A DNA stretch of 64,000 bases from Geodermatophilaceae bacterium NBWT11 (GCA_014218215.1 CP043652.1:3348001-3412000); one strand, 5' to 3'; positions 25,477 to 36,844 are shown, counted from the stretch's first letter. Numbers and translations: made by a program. The notes: generated by a model from the sequence alone, not told the origin.

Positions 25477-26760
25477 TCAGGAGGTGAGGGTGTCCAGGGC
25501 CGGCTCACCCCGGGACAGCGACCAGGCCTCGGTGGGCAGCGCCTCCCGGACCCGGGCGTGGTGCTCCCGGGCGTCCCGCAGCGTCTGCGCAGGGGACGCG
25601 TCGGACACGGGCACGCCGCTGCGGACCAGGGGCACCAGCAGGTCCCGGTCGCCGTCCCGGGACTCGATCGGGTGCGGGCTGACCACCTCGGCGGTCGCCG
25701 TCCCCCCCGCGTCGTGGCGGCGCACCGCGGACTTGCGGCCGCCGACCGAGCGCTTGCCCTCGGAGTTCTTCGCCACCGGCACGCCGTCGCGCTCGACGAG
25801 CTTGTAGACCATGCCGACCGTCGGGGCGCCGGAGCCGGTGACCAGCGAGGTGCCCACGCCGTACCCGTCGACCGGGGCGACGGCGAGGGCGGCGATGGCG
25901 AACTCGTCGAGGTCGCTGGTCACGGTGACCCGGGTGTCGTGCGCGCCCAGGGAGTCCAGCAGCTCCCGGGCCTGCACCGCCAACGACCCCAGGTCGCCGG
26001 AGTCCAGGCGCACCGCGCCGAGCCCGGTGCCGGCCACCTCGATCGCCGTGCGGATGCCCTGCATCGTGTCGTAGGTGTCCACCAGCAACGTCGTCCCCAC
26101 CCCGAGGGCGTCGACCTGGGCGCGGAAGGCCGAGGCCTCGTCGTCGTGCAGCAGGGTGAAGGCGTGCGCGCTGGTGCCGGCGGTGGGCACGCCGTAGCGG
26201 GCGCCGGCGGCGAGGTTGGAGGTGGAGGCGAACCCGGTCAGCCACGCGGCCCGGGCGGCGGCGACCGCGGCATCCTCGTGGGTGCGCCGCGAGCCCATCT
26301 CGATGCACGGGCGGCCGCCGGCGGCGCCGATCATCCGGGCCGCGGCCGAGGCGATCGCGCTGTCGTGGTTGAGGATCGACAGCACCAGGGTCTCCAGCAG
26401 CACCGCCTGCCCGAAGGTCGCGCGGACGGTGAGCACCGGGGAGCCGGGGAAGTACAGCTCGCCCTCGGCGTAGCCCTCGACGTCCCCGGTGAAGGAGACG
26501 TCGGCCAGCCAGTCGAGCAGGGCGGGGTCGGTGAGCCCCTGCTCCTGCAGTGCGGCCAGCTCGTCGTCCCCGAAGCGGAACCCCGCCAGCGCCTCCAGGA
26601 ACCGGCCGGTGCCGGCGACCACGCCGTAGCGGCGGCCGTGCGGCAGCCGCCGGGCGAAGACCTCGAACACGCAGTCCCGGTCGGCGGTGCCGTCGGCGAG
26701 AGCCGCGGCCAGCATCGTGAGCTCGTAACGGTCGGTGAGGAGTGCGGGGCCCAGCGGCAT
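25477..26760 (-). CDS. pncB: Nicotinate phosphoribosyltransferase
   Basis: 427 residues. Motifs are LLTDRYELTMLAAAL at the N-terminus, RRLPHGRRYGVVAGTGR, SILNHDSAIASAAARM, GSRRTHEDAA (the autophosphorylated His), GTSAHAF, LVDTYDTMQGI and VRLDSGDLGSLA. It joins nicotinate to PRPP to give NaMN with ATP hydrolysis, the second step of NAD salvage after PncA. ATG 26760 is 8 nt from TACGCT on the same strand, so this gene and divergent clpS both seem to have leaderless starts within a 36-bp gap. Confidence 0.93.
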   Translation of the reverse strand: MPLGPALLTDRYELTMLAAALADGTADRDCVFEVFARRLPHGRRYGVVAGTGRFLEALAGFRFGDDELAALQEQGLTDPALLDWLADVSFTGDVEGYAEGELYFPGSPVLTVRATFGQAVLLETLVLSILNHDSAIASAAARMIGAAGGRPCIEMGSRRTHEDAAVAAARAAWLTGFASTSNLAAGARYGVPTAGTSAHAFTLLHDDEASAFRAQVDALGVGTTLLVDTYDTMQGIRTAIEVAGTGLGAVRLDSGDLGSLAVQARELLDSLGAHDTRVTVTSDLDEFAIAALAVAPVDGYGVGTSLVTGSGAPTVGMVYKLVERDGVPVAKNSEGKRSVGGRKSAVRRHDAGGTATAEVVSPHPIESRDGDRDLLVPLVRSGVPVSDASPAQTLRDAREHHARVREALPTEAWSLSRGEPALDTLTS

Positions 26761-26768
26761 GGGGGCAG

Positions 26769-26790
26769 AGCGTAGGGCCCGTCCTAGAGT
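26769..26790. promoter_or_regulatory. Back-to-back leaderless promoters of pncB and clpS
   Basis: TACGCT (minus strand, 26774 to 26769) is 8 nt from the pncB ATG. TAGAGT (plus, 26785-26790) is 6 nt from the clpS GTG. The two start codons are only 36 bp apart, so the promoters' upstream elements must lie in each other's transcribed regions. Confidence 0.5.
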
Positions 26791-26796
26791 GGGCGC

Positions 26797-27093
26797 GTGG
26801 CCGCACCCATGGCTCCCGCGCGGACGCCCGACACCACCGTGCACGAGGAGCACGACCTCGACCGGCCCTGGGTCACCGTCGTCTGGGACGACCCGGTGAA
26901 CCTGATGACCTACGTGACCTTCGTGCTGCAGGAGCTGTTCGGCTACGACGAGCCCACCGCCACCACGCTGATGCTCCAGGTGCACCACGAGGGCAAGGCA
27001 GTCGTCAGCTCCGGTCCGCGGGAGAAGATGGAGCACGACACCTCGCGGCTGCACGCCTACGGCCTGTGGGCCAGCTACCAGAAGGACGCATGA
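26797..27093 (+). CDS. clpS: ATP-dependent Clp protease adaptor ClpS
   Basis: 98 residues. An unstructured N-terminus precedes the ClpS core: [19 protein letters not shown], where the Asp-Asp-Pro-Val-Asn segment forms the N-degron pocket, then [12 protein letters not shown] and the C-terminal strand. It delivers N-end-rule substrates to ClpC/ClpP. A leaderless GTG start at 26797 is likely. The ATGA overlap with the DUF2017 gene is the standard actinobacterial pairing. Confidence 0.93.
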   Translation: MAAPMAPARTPDTTVHEEHDLDRPWVTVVWDDPVNLMTYVTFVLQELFGYDEPTATTLMLQVHHEGKAVVSSGPREKMEHDTSRLHAYGLWASYQKDA

Positions 27094-27572
27094 AGCCGTT
27101 CCGCCGGAAGGGTACCGAGCTGGTCGGCCGGCTCGAGGCCGCCGAGGTCGGCATCCTGGGCCTGCTCGTCGACCAGCTCGAGCAGCTGCTCGCCGGGGAC
27201 GGCCCGGCCGGTGACCCCGTCGTCGAGCGGCTGCTCCCGCCCGGGCACGCCTCGGACACCCAGATCGCGGCGGACTACCGCGACCTGACCGAGTCAGCGC
27301 TGCGGGAGGGCAAGGCCGACGACATCGCGCTGCTGCGGGCGACCCTGCCGGTCGACGGCGGAGAGGTGCGGCTCGACGACGACCAGGCGCGGGCCTGGCT
27401 GCGGACGACGAACGACCTGCGCCTGGCCCTGGGCACCCGCCTCGGCGTCTCCGCCGACCGCGAGCTGCCCGAGGACCCCGCCGACCAGCAGGTGGCGGTC
27501 TACCACTGGCTCACCGCCGTGCAGGGGTCCCTCGTCGACGCGATCGCCGCCGCGGGCCGCCGCCGCTGGTGA
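27090..27572 (+). CDS. DUF2017 family protein
   Basis: 160-residue soluble protein of the DUF2017 family, which regularly follows clpS in actinobacteria. Visible features are a basic start (MKPFRRKG), an acidic helical middle ([16 protein letters not shown]) and [23 protein letters not shown] near the C-terminus. The function is unknown, though linkage to ClpS suggests proteolysis or regulation. Its last 62 bp overlap a convergent membrane-protein gene. Confidence 0.85.
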   Translation: MKPFRRKGTELVGRLEAAEVGILGLLVDQLEQLLAGDGPAGDPVVERLLPPGHASDTQIAADYRDLTESALREGKADDIALLRATLPVDGGEVRLDDDQARAWLRTTNDLRLALGTRLGVSADRELPEDPADQQVAVYHWLTAVQGSLVDAIAAAGRRRW

Positions 27573-27867
27573 GCACGACCAGCGCCGACAGCAGCAGGGC
27601 GAGCACGAAGAACACGTAGACCAGGTCGGGGACCTCCCGGTCGCGCACCAGCCCGCCGACCGCGGCGACCAGCACGAGCAGCGTCAGCGCCAGCAGGAAC
27701 AGCAGGCCCAGCACCCGGCCGACCACGATGAGCGCGTACTCGCGCTTGTCGGCACCGGTGGGGCGCAGCACCCGGCCCCCGTGCCGGTTCACCCGACGCA
27801 CGCCCAGCACCAGTGCGGGGACGGCGACCAGCACCGAGCCCGCGATCATCAGGACCTCGATCAGCAC
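27511..27867 (-). CDS. Small multi-pass membrane protein, unknown function
   Basis: GTG 27867 gives 118 residues with three hydrophobic segments ([52 protein letters not shown]), a cytoplasmic loop containing RPTGADKREYALIVVGR, and a strongly basic tail. No family is recognised. The tail lies antisense to the end of DUF2017 (62 bp). The divergent mec gene starts about 100 bp away. Confidence 0.55.
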   Translation of the reverse strand: MLIEVLMIAGSVLVAVPALVLGVRRVNRHGGRVLRPTGADKREYALIVVGRVLGLLFLLALTLLVLVAAVGGLVRDREVPDLVYVFFVLALLLSALVVLTSGGGPRRRSRRRGTPARR

Positions 27868-27957
27868 CCGCGCACCACCATGGGGCGGGACCGTACCGTC
27901 CCGGGCCGCAACCGGTGCCCGCTCCACGGGCCCCGCACCCCGGCCGGGGGTGGCCCG

Positions 27958-27963
27958 TAGACT
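27958..27963 (+). promoter_or_regulatory. -10 box of a leaderless promoter (mec-cysO-cysM unit)
   Basis: TAGACT is followed by 7 nt and the GTG of mec at 27971. Confidence 0.5.
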
Positions 27964-27970
27964 CCCGGCC

Positions 27971-28417
27971 GTGCTGCGCATCGACCGTGGGACGTACGAC
28001 GCGATCGTCGCCCACGCCCGCCGGGACCACCCGGACGAGGCCTGTGGCGTCGTCGCCGGGCCCGAGGACAGCGACCGCCCCGAGCGGTTCGTCCCGATGC
28101 TCAACGCGGCCCGCTCGCCGACGTTCTACGAGTTCGACAGCGGGGACCTGCTGCGGCTGTACCGCGAGATGGACGACCGCGACGAGGTGCCGGTCGTGGT
28201 CTACCACTCGCACACCGCCACCGAGGCCTACCCCTCGCGCACCGACGTCAGCTACGCCTCGGAGCCCTTCGCGCACTACGTGCTCGTCTCCACCCGCGAG
28301 CACGGCGCCCAGACCGGGCTGGTCGACGACGAGGTCGAGTTCCGCAGCTTCCGCATCGTCGACGGGCAGGTCACCGAGGAGGACGTCGAGCTCGTGGCGT
28401 CGGAATCCCAGCCCTGA
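27971..28417 (+). CDS. mec: Mec: CysO-cysteine hydrolase (JAMM/M67 metallopeptidase)
   Basis: 148 residues of the Mov34/MPN fold. The JAMM zinc motif is present as Glu in PDEACGVVAG, then VVVYHSHTATEAYPSRTD (H-x-H … S-x2-D). In M. tuberculosis, Mec releases cysteine from the CysO-cysteine adduct. The following genes are cysO and cysM, so the whole sulfide-carrier-protein route is present. The start GTG is 7 nt from TAGACT. Confidence 0.9.
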   Translation: MLRIDRGTYDAIVAHARRDHPDEACGVVAGPEDSDRPERFVPMLNAARSPTFYEFDSGDLLRLYREMDDRDEVPVVVYHSHTATEAYPSRTDVSYASEPFAHYVLVSTREHGAQTGLVDDEVEFRSFRIVDGQVTEEDVELVASESQP

Positions 28418-28495
28418 CTCCCGCGTTCCCCCAGCAACGACCCTCGCTGCCTGCTGCGCGAGGCCACTCCACCACCGACGGAAGAGGCGACCACC

Positions 28496-30421
<1,926 letters not shown>

Positions 30422-30425
30422 CGTC

Positions 30426-31229
30426 GTGGGGGAGCCGGGGAGCAGTGCGCCGATCGGGGTCTTCGACTCCGGCGTGGGTGGGCTGACCGTCGTCCGGGCG
30501 GTGCTCGACCAGCTGCCGCACGAGGCCGTGCGCTACGTCGGCGACACCCGCAACGGGCCCTACGGCCCGCTGCCCATCGCCGAGGTCCGCCGGCACTCCC
30601 TCGCCGTGATGGACGACCTGGTCGAGGCCGGGGTGAAGATGCTCGTGGTGGCCTGCAACTCCGCCAGCGCGGCCTGCCTGCGCGACGCCCGCGAGCGCTA
30701 CGACGTCCCGGTGGTCGAGGTGGTGCTCCCCGCCGTCCGCCGGGCCACCGCGGCCACCCGCACCGGGCGGGTCGGCGTCATCGGCACCCAGGCCACGGTG
30801 ACCTCGGGCGCCTACGCCGACGCGTTCGCCGCCGCCCCGCAGATCACCGTCACCAGCGCCGCCTGCCCCAGCTTCGTGGACTTCGTCGAGCGCGGGGTCA
30901 CCAGCGGCCGGCAGCTGCTGGGCCTGGCCCAGTCCTACCTCGACCCGCTGCTGGCCGCCGACGTGGACACCGTGGTGCTGGGGTGCACGCACTACCCGCT
31001 GCTCACCGGCGTGCTGTCCCTCGTCCTCGGCGACGGGGTGACCCTGGTGTCCAGCGCGGAGGAGACCGCCAAGGACGTCTACCGGGTGCTGACCAGGGCC
31101 GACCTGCTGCGCCCCGAGGGCGCCGGCCCGCCGCAGCACGCCTTCCTCGCCACCGGCGACCCGGAGCCCTTCGCCCGGTTGGGCCGCCGGTTCCTCGGCC
31201 CCGAGATCGAGACGGTGAGCGCCGCGTGA
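30426..31229 (+). CDS. murI: Glutamate racemase
   Basis: 267 residues with both catalytic-Cys motifs, [12 protein letters not shown] and [13 protein letters not shown], plus the N-terminal [15 protein letters not shown] and [12 protein letters not shown]. It makes D-glutamate for peptidoglycan in the cytoplasm. The GTG start lies 4 bp after the HAD stop, and the stop overlaps the next GTG (GTGA), so the genes are operonic. Confidence 0.95.
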   Translation: MGEPGSSAPIGVFDSGVGGLTVVRAVLDQLPHEAVRYVGDTRNGPYGPLPIAEVRRHSLAVMDDLVEAGVKMLVVACNSASAACLRDARERYDVPVVEVVLPAVRRATAATRTGRVGVIGTQATVTSGAYADAFAAAPQITVTSAACPSFVDFVERGVTSGRQLLGLAQSYLDPLLAADVDTVVLGCTHYPLLTGVLSLVLGDGVTLVSSAEETAKDVYRVLTRADLLRPEGAGPPQHAFLATGDPEPFARLGRRFLGPEIETVSAA

Positions 31230-31966
31230 GACTGACCGTGATCGGCTGCTCGGGGTCCGCGCCGGGCCCGGACTCCCCGGCGTCGTGCTACCTCGTCGAG
31301 CACGAGGGCTACCGGCTGCTGCTGGACCTGGGCAGCGGGGCCTTCGGCACCCTGCAGCAGGTCGTGTCCCCGGGGGACGTGGACGCCGTCTTCCTCTCCC
31401 ACCTGCACGCCGACCACTGCCTGGACGTCGCCCCGTTCGTCGTCTGGCACCGGTACTCCGGGCAGGCCACCCGCGACCGGGTGCCGCTCTACGCCCCGGT
31501 GGGTGCCGACCGGCGGCTGCGGCTGGCCTACGACGCCGCCGACGGGCCGATCGACGACGTGTTCGAGACCTTCGCCATCGGCCCGGGGGAGTGGGAGCTG
31601 GGCCCCTTCCACGTCGCCACCGCCCGCACCGCCCACCCGGTGGAGTGCCACGCGGTCCGACTGACCGCGGGCGGCCGGTCGCTGGTCTACACCGGCGACA
31701 CCGGCGTCTGCGCGGCCGTCGTCGACCTGGCCCGCGGGGCCGACGTGCTGCTGGCCGAGGCTGCGTACCCCGACGTCCCCGACCTGCCGCCGGACCTGCA
31801 CCTCACCGGTCGCGAGGCCGGCGAGCACGCCCGGGACGCCGGGGTCGGTCGGTTGCTGCTCACCCACGTGCCGCCGTGGGTGGACCCCGCCGGCCAGCTC
31901 GCGGACGCCGCCGCGGTCTTCCCGGCGACCGAGCTGGTGCAGCCGTTGGGCGTCTACACCGTCTGA
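31226..31966 (+). CDS. MBL-fold hydrolase (Rv1339-like phosphodiesterase)
   Basis: 246 residues. Metal motifs are [12 protein letters not shown] (HxHxDH), AHPVECH, YTGDTG and LLTHVPPW. The position after murI and before rph matches M. tuberculosis Rv1339, which has been described as an atypical class II cyclic-nucleotide phosphodiesterase. Other members are RNase Z-like. Cyclic AMP hydrolysis is thus a reasoned guess based on synteny. Confidence 0.87.
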   Translation: MRLTVIGCSGSAPGPDSPASCYLVEHEGYRLLLDLGSGAFGTLQQVVSPGDVDAVFLSHLHADHCLDVAPFVVWHRYSGQATRDRVPLYAPVGADRRLRLAYDAADGPIDDVFETFAIGPGEWELGPFHVATARTAHPVECHAVRLTAGGRSLVYTGDTGVCAAVVDLARGADVLLAEAAYPDVPDLPPDLHLTGREAGEHARDAGVGRLLLTHVPPWVDPAGQLADAAAVFPATELVQPLGVYTV

Positions 31967-32007
31967 GCCCGGTTGCCGCGCGGGCTCCCGGTGGGCACGG
32001 TGGGCCC

Positions 32008-32946
32008 ATGACAGCCGAGGAGGTCGAGGGCGTCCCGCTCTCGCACCTGGACGACCCGTTGGGTGACGACCTCGGGGTGAGCAAGCGCGACCTGCTCGAC
32101 CACCTGCTGGCGCACGCCGACCGGATGCTCCCGCTGCTGGCCGACCGGGCGCTGTCGGTGGTGCGGGTGCGTCCCGGGTCGGCGCCCTTCATGCAGAAGA
32201 ACGCCCCGAAGGGCGCCCCCGAGTGGCTGCGCACCGAGGCGGTCTGGTCACCGGGGTCCAAGCGGACCGTGCACTTCGTGGTGTGCGACGACGTGCGGAC
32301 GCTGGTGTGGCTGGCCAACCAGCGGGCGGTGGAGTTCCACGTGCCGATGGGCCGGATCTCCGACGAGGAGCCGACCACGCTGCTGCTGGACCTCGACCCG
32401 CCCGAGGGTGCCGACTTCTCCGCCGTGGTCGCCGTCGCCCGGCTGGTGAGGCAGGCGCTCACCGACGTCGGACTGGCCGGCGCGGTGAAGACCAGCGGGT
32501 CCAAGGGGGTGCACGTCGTCGTCCCGGTCACCGGCAGCGGGTACGCCGACGTCGCGGCCGCGACCCGGGCCCTGGCCGGCCGGGTCGCGGCGCTGGACCC
32601 CTCGATCGCCACCGTGGCCTACCTGAAGGAGGAGCGGGAGGGGAGGGTGTTCGTCGACTCCACCCGCTCCGGCGGCGGCACGGTGGCCGCGGCGTACAGC
32701 CCGCGCGCCCGGCCGGGTCTGCCGGTGTCCACCCCGCTGTCCTGGGACGAGCTGGGCGACGTCGTCCCGGCCGACCTGACGATCGCCACCGTCGCCGGCC
32801 GTGGCGACCCGTGGGCCACCGAGCTGCCCGACCTGCAGCGGCTCCCGGCCGACGTCGTCGCCGAGGGCCACGAGATCCCGGTGGCCCGGGTGGCCGCGAT
32901 GCACGAGGGCAAGCGCCGCAAGAAGGCCGCCCGCGACGCCGGGTGA
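32008..32946 (+). CDS. Stand-alone LigD-type DNA polymerase/primase domain protein
   Basis: 312-residue archaeo-eukaryotic primase-superfamily polymerase as found in LigD. Visible parts are FMQKNAPKGAPEWL at the 5'-phosphate-binding end, the catalytic LLLDLDPPEGADF (DxD), KTSGSKGVHVVVPV, and RVFVDSTRSGGGTVAAAYSPRARPG. The ligase and 3'-phosphoesterase domains of LigD are absent, and no ku gene is in the window. It probably acts in end joining or gap filling with separate partners. ATG 32008 has CACGGT 6 nt upstream. A strong hairpin follows the stop. Confidence 0.9.
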   Translation: MTAEEVEGVPLSHLDDPLGDDLGVSKRDLLDHLLAHADRMLPLLADRALSVVRVRPGSAPFMQKNAPKGAPEWLRTEAVWSPGSKRTVHFVVCDDVRTLVWLANQRAVEFHVPMGRISDEEPTTLLLDLDPPEGADFSAVVAVARLVRQALTDVGLAGAVKTSGSKGVHVVVPVTGSGYADVAAATRALAGRVAALDPSIATVAYLKEEREGRVFVDSTRSGGGTVAAAYSPRARPGLPVSTPLSWDELGDVVPADLTIATVAGRGDPWATELPDLQRLPADVVAEGHEIPVARVAAMHEGKRRKKAARDAG

Positions 32947-32993
32947 CGGCTCAGCGTGGTCCCGGAGCCCCCGGGACCACGCCCGGCCGTCAC
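32943..32993. terminator. Nested bidirectional terminator
   Basis: Inner stem CGTGGTCCCGG/CCGGGACCACG (32955-32981, 5-nt loop) inside an outer GTGACGGC/GCCGTCAC stem (32943-32950, 32986-32993). The outer arm includes the TGA stop of the polymerase gene. It lies between convergent genes. Confidence 0.75.
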
Positions 32994-33003
32994 CGGGTGC
33001 GGA

Positions 33004-34440
33004 TCAGGCGTCGACCTCGCGGGAGTCCTCGGACCACACCGTGTGGAAGGAGCCGTCCTTGTCCACCCGCTTGTAGGTGTGCGAGCCGAAGCGGTCGCGC
33101 AGGCCCTGGATGAGCGCGGCCGGGGAGCGCTCGGCACGCAGCCCGTCGTAGTAGGACAGCGCGCTGGCGAAGCCCGGGGCGGGCACACCGTGCCGGGCGG
33201 CGCCGGCCACGACCTGACGCCAGCCCTCCTGGGCGTCGGCGACGGCGTCCCGGAAGTACTCGTTGGTCAGCAGCGTGGTGAGGTCGGGCTCGTCCCGGAA
33301 GACCTCGCGCACCCGGTCGAGGAAGGCGGCCCGGATGATGCAGCCGTCCCGCCAGATCGCCGCGAGCGCGCCGCGGTCGACGTCCCAGCCGTTCTCCTCG
33401 GCGCCCTTGGCGATCATGTCGAAGCCCTGGGAGTAGGCGACCACCTTGGCGGCGTACAGGGCCTGCCGGACGCTCTCGACGAAGGCGTCCCGGTCCTCCA
33501 CCTGGTCGTCCCAGTCCCTGCCCGGGCCGGGCAGCACCTCCTGGGCGGCGGCGCGCTGGTCGACGTGGCCGGACAGCGCCCGGGCGAAGACCGCCTCGGC
33601 GATGCCGGAGACCGGGGTGCCCAGGTCCAGCGCGGACTGCACGGTCCAGCGGCCGGTGCCCTTCTGCTCGGCCTCGTCCAGGACGACGTCGACGAAGGGC
33701 TTCCCGGTCTCGGCGTCGGTGTGCCGGAGCACCTCGGCGGTGATCTCGATCAGGTAGGACTGCAGGTCGCCCTCGTTCCAGGTGGCGAACACGTCCCCGA
33801 TCTCGGCCGGCGTCAGGCCCAGACCCTGGCGGAGGAGGTCGTAGGCCTCGGCGATGAGCTGCATGTCGGCGTACTCGATGCCGTTGTGCACCATCTTCAC
33901 GAAGTGCCCCGCGCCGTCGGTGCCCACGTGGGTGCAGCAGGGCTCGCCGTCGACGTGGGCCGAGATGTCCTCCAGCAGCGGGCCGATGATCGCGTAGGCC
34001 TCGTCGGAGCCACCGGGCATGATGCTGGGGCCGTTGAGGGCACCCTCCTCGCCACCGCTGATGCCGGTGCCGACGAAGTGCAGCCCGCGGGCCTCGAGGT
34101 CCTTCGTGCGGCGGATGGTGTCGGTGTACCGGGCGTTGCCGCCGTCCACCAGCACGTCGCCCTCGTCCAGCAGCGGCGCGAACTCGTCGATCACGGCGTC
34201 GGTCGGCGCGCCGGCGGCGACCATGACGATCAGCTTGCGGGGGCGCTCGAGGGCGTCCACCAGCTCCTGCGCGGAGGAGACCGGCACGAAGTCGCCCTCG
34301 TCGCCGTGCGCCTCGATCAGCGCGTCGGTCTTGGCCTGGGTGCGGTTGTGGACCACGACGTGGTGTCCGTGCCGGGCCAGGTTGCGGGCCAGGTTGGCGC
34401 CCATGACGGCGAGTCCGGTGACACCGATCTGTTCACTCAT
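33004..34440 (-). CDS. gndA: 6-phosphogluconate dehydrogenase, decarboxylating
   Basis: 478 residues, the long NADP-type enzyme. The Rossmann start is GVTGLAVMGANLARNLA, with HNRTQAKTD (NADP-binding Arg-Thr) after beta-2. The active-site Lys, His and Asn are in GAGHFVKMVHNGIEYADM. Ends with the tail YFGSHTYKR-type segment (here RFGSHTYKRVDKDGSFH). It makes ribulose-5-phosphate, CO2 and NADPH in the pentose phosphate pathway. ATG 34440 sits directly at the foot of an 8-bp hairpin. Confidence 0.95.
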   Translation of the reverse strand: MSEQIGVTGLAVMGANLARNLARHGHHVVVHNRTQAKTDALIEAHGDEGDFVPVSSAQELVDALERPRKLIVMVAAGAPTDAVIDEFAPLLDEGDVLVDGGNARYTDTIRRTKDLEARGLHFVGTGISGGEEGALNGPSIMPGGSDEAYAIIGPLLEDISAHVDGEPCCTHVGTDGAGHFVKMVHNGIEYADMQLIAEAYDLLRQGLGLTPAEIGDVFATWNEGDLQSYLIEITAEVLRHTDAETGKPFVDVVLDEAEQKGTGRWTVQSALDLGTPVSGIAEAVFARALSGHVDQRAAAQEVLPGPGRDWDDQVEDRDAFVESVRQALYAAKVVAYSQGFDMIAKGAEENGWDVDRGALAAIWRDGCIIRAAFLDRVREVFRDEPDLTTLLTNEYFRDAVADAQEGWRQVVAGAARHGVPAPGFASALSYYDGLRAERSPAALIQGLRDRFGSHTYKRVDKDGSFHTVWSEDSREVDA

Positions 34441-34441
34441 G

Positions 34442-34479
34442 AGATCGGTCGTGCCCCACCGATCTGGTGGCTACACCAG
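34442..34479 (-). terminator. Two tandem hairpins between bcp and gndA
   Basis: CTGGTG/CACCAG (34464-34479, 4-nt loop) and AGATCGGT/ACCGATCT (34442-34465, 8-nt spacer) fill the 41-bp gap. The second ends one base before the gndA start codon. They could terminate bcp transcription or form a gndA 5'-UTR structure. The function is unproven. Confidence 0.4.
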
Positions 34480-34481
34480 GG

Positions 34482-34973
34482 TCAGCTGAGACCCAGGTCG
34501 CGGCGCAGCTTGGCGACGTGGCCGGTGGCCTTGACGTTGTAGCCGGCCCGCTCGACCTTGCCGTCGGCGTCGATGACGAAGGTCGACCGGATGACCCCGA
34601 CGACCTCCTTGCCGTACAGCTTCTTCGGGCCGTAGGCGCCGTAGGCCTGCAGCACCGCCTTGTCCGGGTCGGAGACGAGCGTGATCGACAGGGACTCCTG
34701 CTCCCGGAAGCGGGACAGCTTCTCCGGGGCGTCGGGGGAGATGCCGATGATGTCCAGCCCGGCCTCGGCGAACTCCCCGGCCGCGGCGGTGAAGTCCACC
34801 GCCTGCGTGGTGCAGCCCGGGGTCAGCGCAGCGGGGTAGCAGTAGACGACGACCCGGCGGCCGCGCTGGTCGGCCAGGGACACCGGGTTGCCGTCGGCGT
34901 CCGGCAGCGTGAAGTCGGGGGCCTGGTCGCCGGGGGCGAGCCGGAACGGGGTGGCGGTGTCGCTGTCGGTCAC
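34482..34973 (-). CDS. bcp: Thioredoxin-dependent peroxiredoxin (Bcp/PrxQ)
   Basis: 163 residues. The peroxidatic Cys is in [16 protein letters not shown], just the PrxQ pattern. The resolving Cys usual five residues later is absent, so this is a 1-Cys-like variant or uses another thiol. The C-terminus has [17 protein letters not shown]. It reduces peroxides in the cytosol. GTG 34973 has CACCAT 6 nt upstream (possible leaderless start). Confidence 0.92.
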   Translation of the reverse strand: MTDSDTATPFRLAPGDQAPDFTLPDADGNPVSLADQRGRRVVVYCYPAALTPGCTTQAVDFTAAAGEFAEAGLDIIGISPDAPEKLSRFREQESLSITLVSDPDKAVLQAYGAYGPKKLYGKEVVGVIRSTFVIDADGKVERAGYNVKATGHVAKLRRDLGLS

Positions 34974-35012
34974 GGGTGCATGGTGGCAGACCCCGCGACC
35001 CGGGTGCGCAGC

Positions 35013-35417
35013 TCAGCCGGGCAGGAAGCTGAACCGCACGTGCCGGGTCGGGTTGTCCCCGTTGGTGTCCACGAAGCAGACCCGCTGCCAGGTGCCCAGC
35101 GCCATCCGGCCCTCGAGCACCGGGACGGTGGCGTGCGGCGGGACGAACGCCGGCAGCACGTGGTCCCGGCCGTGCCCGGGGGAGCCGTGCCGGTGCCGCC
35201 AGCGACCGTCGGTGGGCAGGAGCACGTCCAGCTGCGCCAGGAGGTCGTCGTCGCTGCCGGCGCCGGTCTCGATGATCGCGATGCCGGCGGTGGCGTGCGG
35301 GACGAACACCTGCAGCAGGCCGTCGCCCTCGCCGCGGACGAACGCCGCGCACTCCTCGGTCAGGTCGACCACGCTGGGGACGCCGCCGGTGCGCACCTGG
35401 CGCAGTTCCGATCGCAT
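35013..35417 (-). CDS. YjbQ-family protein (secondary thiamine-phosphate synthase type)
   Basis: 134 residues. Signature [20 protein letters not shown], then [19 protein letters not shown] and [18 protein letters not shown]0047/YjbQ proteins show weak thiamine-phosphate synthase activity, and the true role is uncertain. ATG 35417, divergent from rph with a 105-bp gap. The gap shows the rph -10 but no obvious operator. Confidence 0.88.
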   Translation of the reverse strand: MRSELRQVRTGGVPSVVDLTEECAAFVRGEGDGLLQVFVPHATAGIAIIETGAGSDDDLLAQLDVLLPTDGRWRHRHGSPGHGRDHVLPAFVPPHATVPVLEGRMALGTWQRVCFVDTNGDNPTRHVRFSFLPG

Positions 35418-35508
35418 GCGGTGATCGTCCCCGACCGCGGGCGGAGCAGCACGGTGGCGGCCTCGACCTGCTGCCCCGGGACGACGGGGCCGGCCGCGGC
35501 CGCCCCAC

Positions 35509-35514
35509 TACCCT
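35509..35514 (+). promoter_or_regulatory. -10 box of a leaderless promoter (rph)
   Basis: TACCCT is followed by 8 nt and the GTG of rph at 35523. Confidence 0.45.
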
Positions 35515-35522
35515 CGACCCCC

Positions 35523-36245
35523 GTGACCCGCCCCGACGGCCGTAGTGCCGACCAGCTCCGTCCGGTGACCATCACCCGCAACTGGCTCGACCACGCCGAG
35601 GGCTCGGTGCTGGTGGAGTTCGGCCGCACCCGGGTGCTGTGCGCGGCCAGCGTCACCGAGGGCGTCCCCCGCTGGCGCCGTGGCTCCGGGCTGGGCTGGG
35701 TGACCGCCGAGTACTCGATGCTGCCGCGGGCCACGCACACCCGCAGCGACCGGGAGTCGGTCAAGGGGAAGATCGGCGGCCGCACCCACGAGATCAGCCG
35801 GCTGATCGGCCGCTCGTTGCGCGCCTCGATCGACCTCTCCGCGCTGGGGGAGAACTCCATCGCGCTGGACTGCGACGTGCTGCAGGCCGACGGCGGCACC
35901 CGGACCGCGGCGATCACCGGCGCGTACGTGGCCCTGGCCGACGCCGTGTCGTACCTGGGCGAGCGGAAGAAGCTGGCGAAGAAGGAGCCGCTGGTGCAGT
36001 CGGTGGCCGCGGTCAGCGTCGGCGTGATCGACGGGGAGCCGCGGCTGGACCTGGCCTACGAGGAGGACGTGCGGGCCGGCACCGACATGAACGTGGTCTG
36101 CACCGGGGACGGCGGCTTCGTCGAGGTGCAGGGCACCGCCGAGGGCGCGGTGTTCGACCGGGCGACCCTGGACCAGCTGCTGGACCTCGCCGTCGCCGGG
36201 TGCGCCGACCTGACCCGCCTGCAGGCCGAGGCGCTCGCGCGATGA
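35523..36245 (+). CDS. rph: Ribonuclease PH
   Basis: 240-residue phosphorolytic 3'-5' exoribonuclease that trims tRNA 3' ends. Signature segments are [65 protein letters not shown] and [19 protein letters not shown]. Length is typical. The ATGA overlap with rdgB marks a two-gene operon conserved in actinobacteria. Confidence 0.95.
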   Translation: MTRPDGRSADQLRPVTITRNWLDHAEGSVLVEFGRTRVLCAASVTEGVPRWRRGSGLGWVTAEYSMLPRATHTRSDRESVKGKIGGRTHEISRLIGRSLRASIDLSALGENSIALDCDVLQADGGTRTAAITGAYVALADAVSYLGERKKLAKKEPLVQSVAAVSVGVIDGEPRLDLAYEEDVRAGTDMNVVCTGDGGFVEVQGTAEGAVFDRATLDQLLDLAVAGCADLTRLQAEALAR

Positions 36246-36844
36246 CGCAGCTCCTGCTGGCCACCCGCAACGCCGGGAAGCTCCTGGAGCTGCAGCGGCT
36301 GCTGGCCACCGCGGTGCCCGGGGTCGAGGTGCTCGGGCTGCGGGACGTCGCGGAGTACCCGGAGGCGCCCGAGACCGGCGCGACCTTCGCCGAGAACGCC
36401 CTGCTCAAGGCGCGCGAGGCGGTGCGGTACACCGGCCTGCCCGCGGTGGCCGACGACTCGGGGATCACCGTGGACGCCCTGAACGGCATGCCCGGCGTGC
36501 TGTCGGCCCGCTGGTCGGGCCGCCACGGTGACGACCCGGCCAACACCGCACTGCTGCTCGGCCAGCTCGCCGACGTGCCCGACGAGCGCCGGGGCGCGGC
36601 CTTCGTCTGCGCCGCCGCGCTGGTCACCCCCGACGGCGTCGAGCGGGTGCTGGAGCGGGAGTGGCGCGGGGTGGTGCTGCGCGAGGGGCGCGGCACCAAC
36701 GGCTTCGGCTACGACCCGGTGTTCGTCCCGGCCGGCGGGGACCGCAGCTCCGCCGAGCTGACCCCCGAGGAGAAGGACGCAGCCAGCCACCGCGGCCAGG
36801 CGTTCGCCGCCCTGGTGCCGGTGCTCGCCGAGCTCCTGGGCTAG
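36242..36844 (+). CDS. rdgB: XTP/dITP diphosphatase (RdgB/HAM1)
   Basis: 200 residues. N-terminal [15 protein letters not shown], the metal/base motif [32 protein letters not shown] and [13 protein letters not shown]. It removes non-canonical purine triphosphates such as dITP and XTP. It starts inside the rph stop codon. It overlaps the convergent membrane-protein gene by 4 bp. Confidence 0.95.
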   Translation: MTQLLLATRNAGKLLELQRLLATAVPGVEVLGLRDVAEYPEAPETGATFAENALLKAREAVRYTGLPAVADDSGITVDALNGMPGVLSARWSGRHGDDPANTALLLGQLADVPDERRGAAFVCAAALVTPDGVERVLEREWRGVVLREGRGTNGFGYDPVFVPAGGDRSSAELTPEEKDAASHRGQAFAALVPVLAELLG

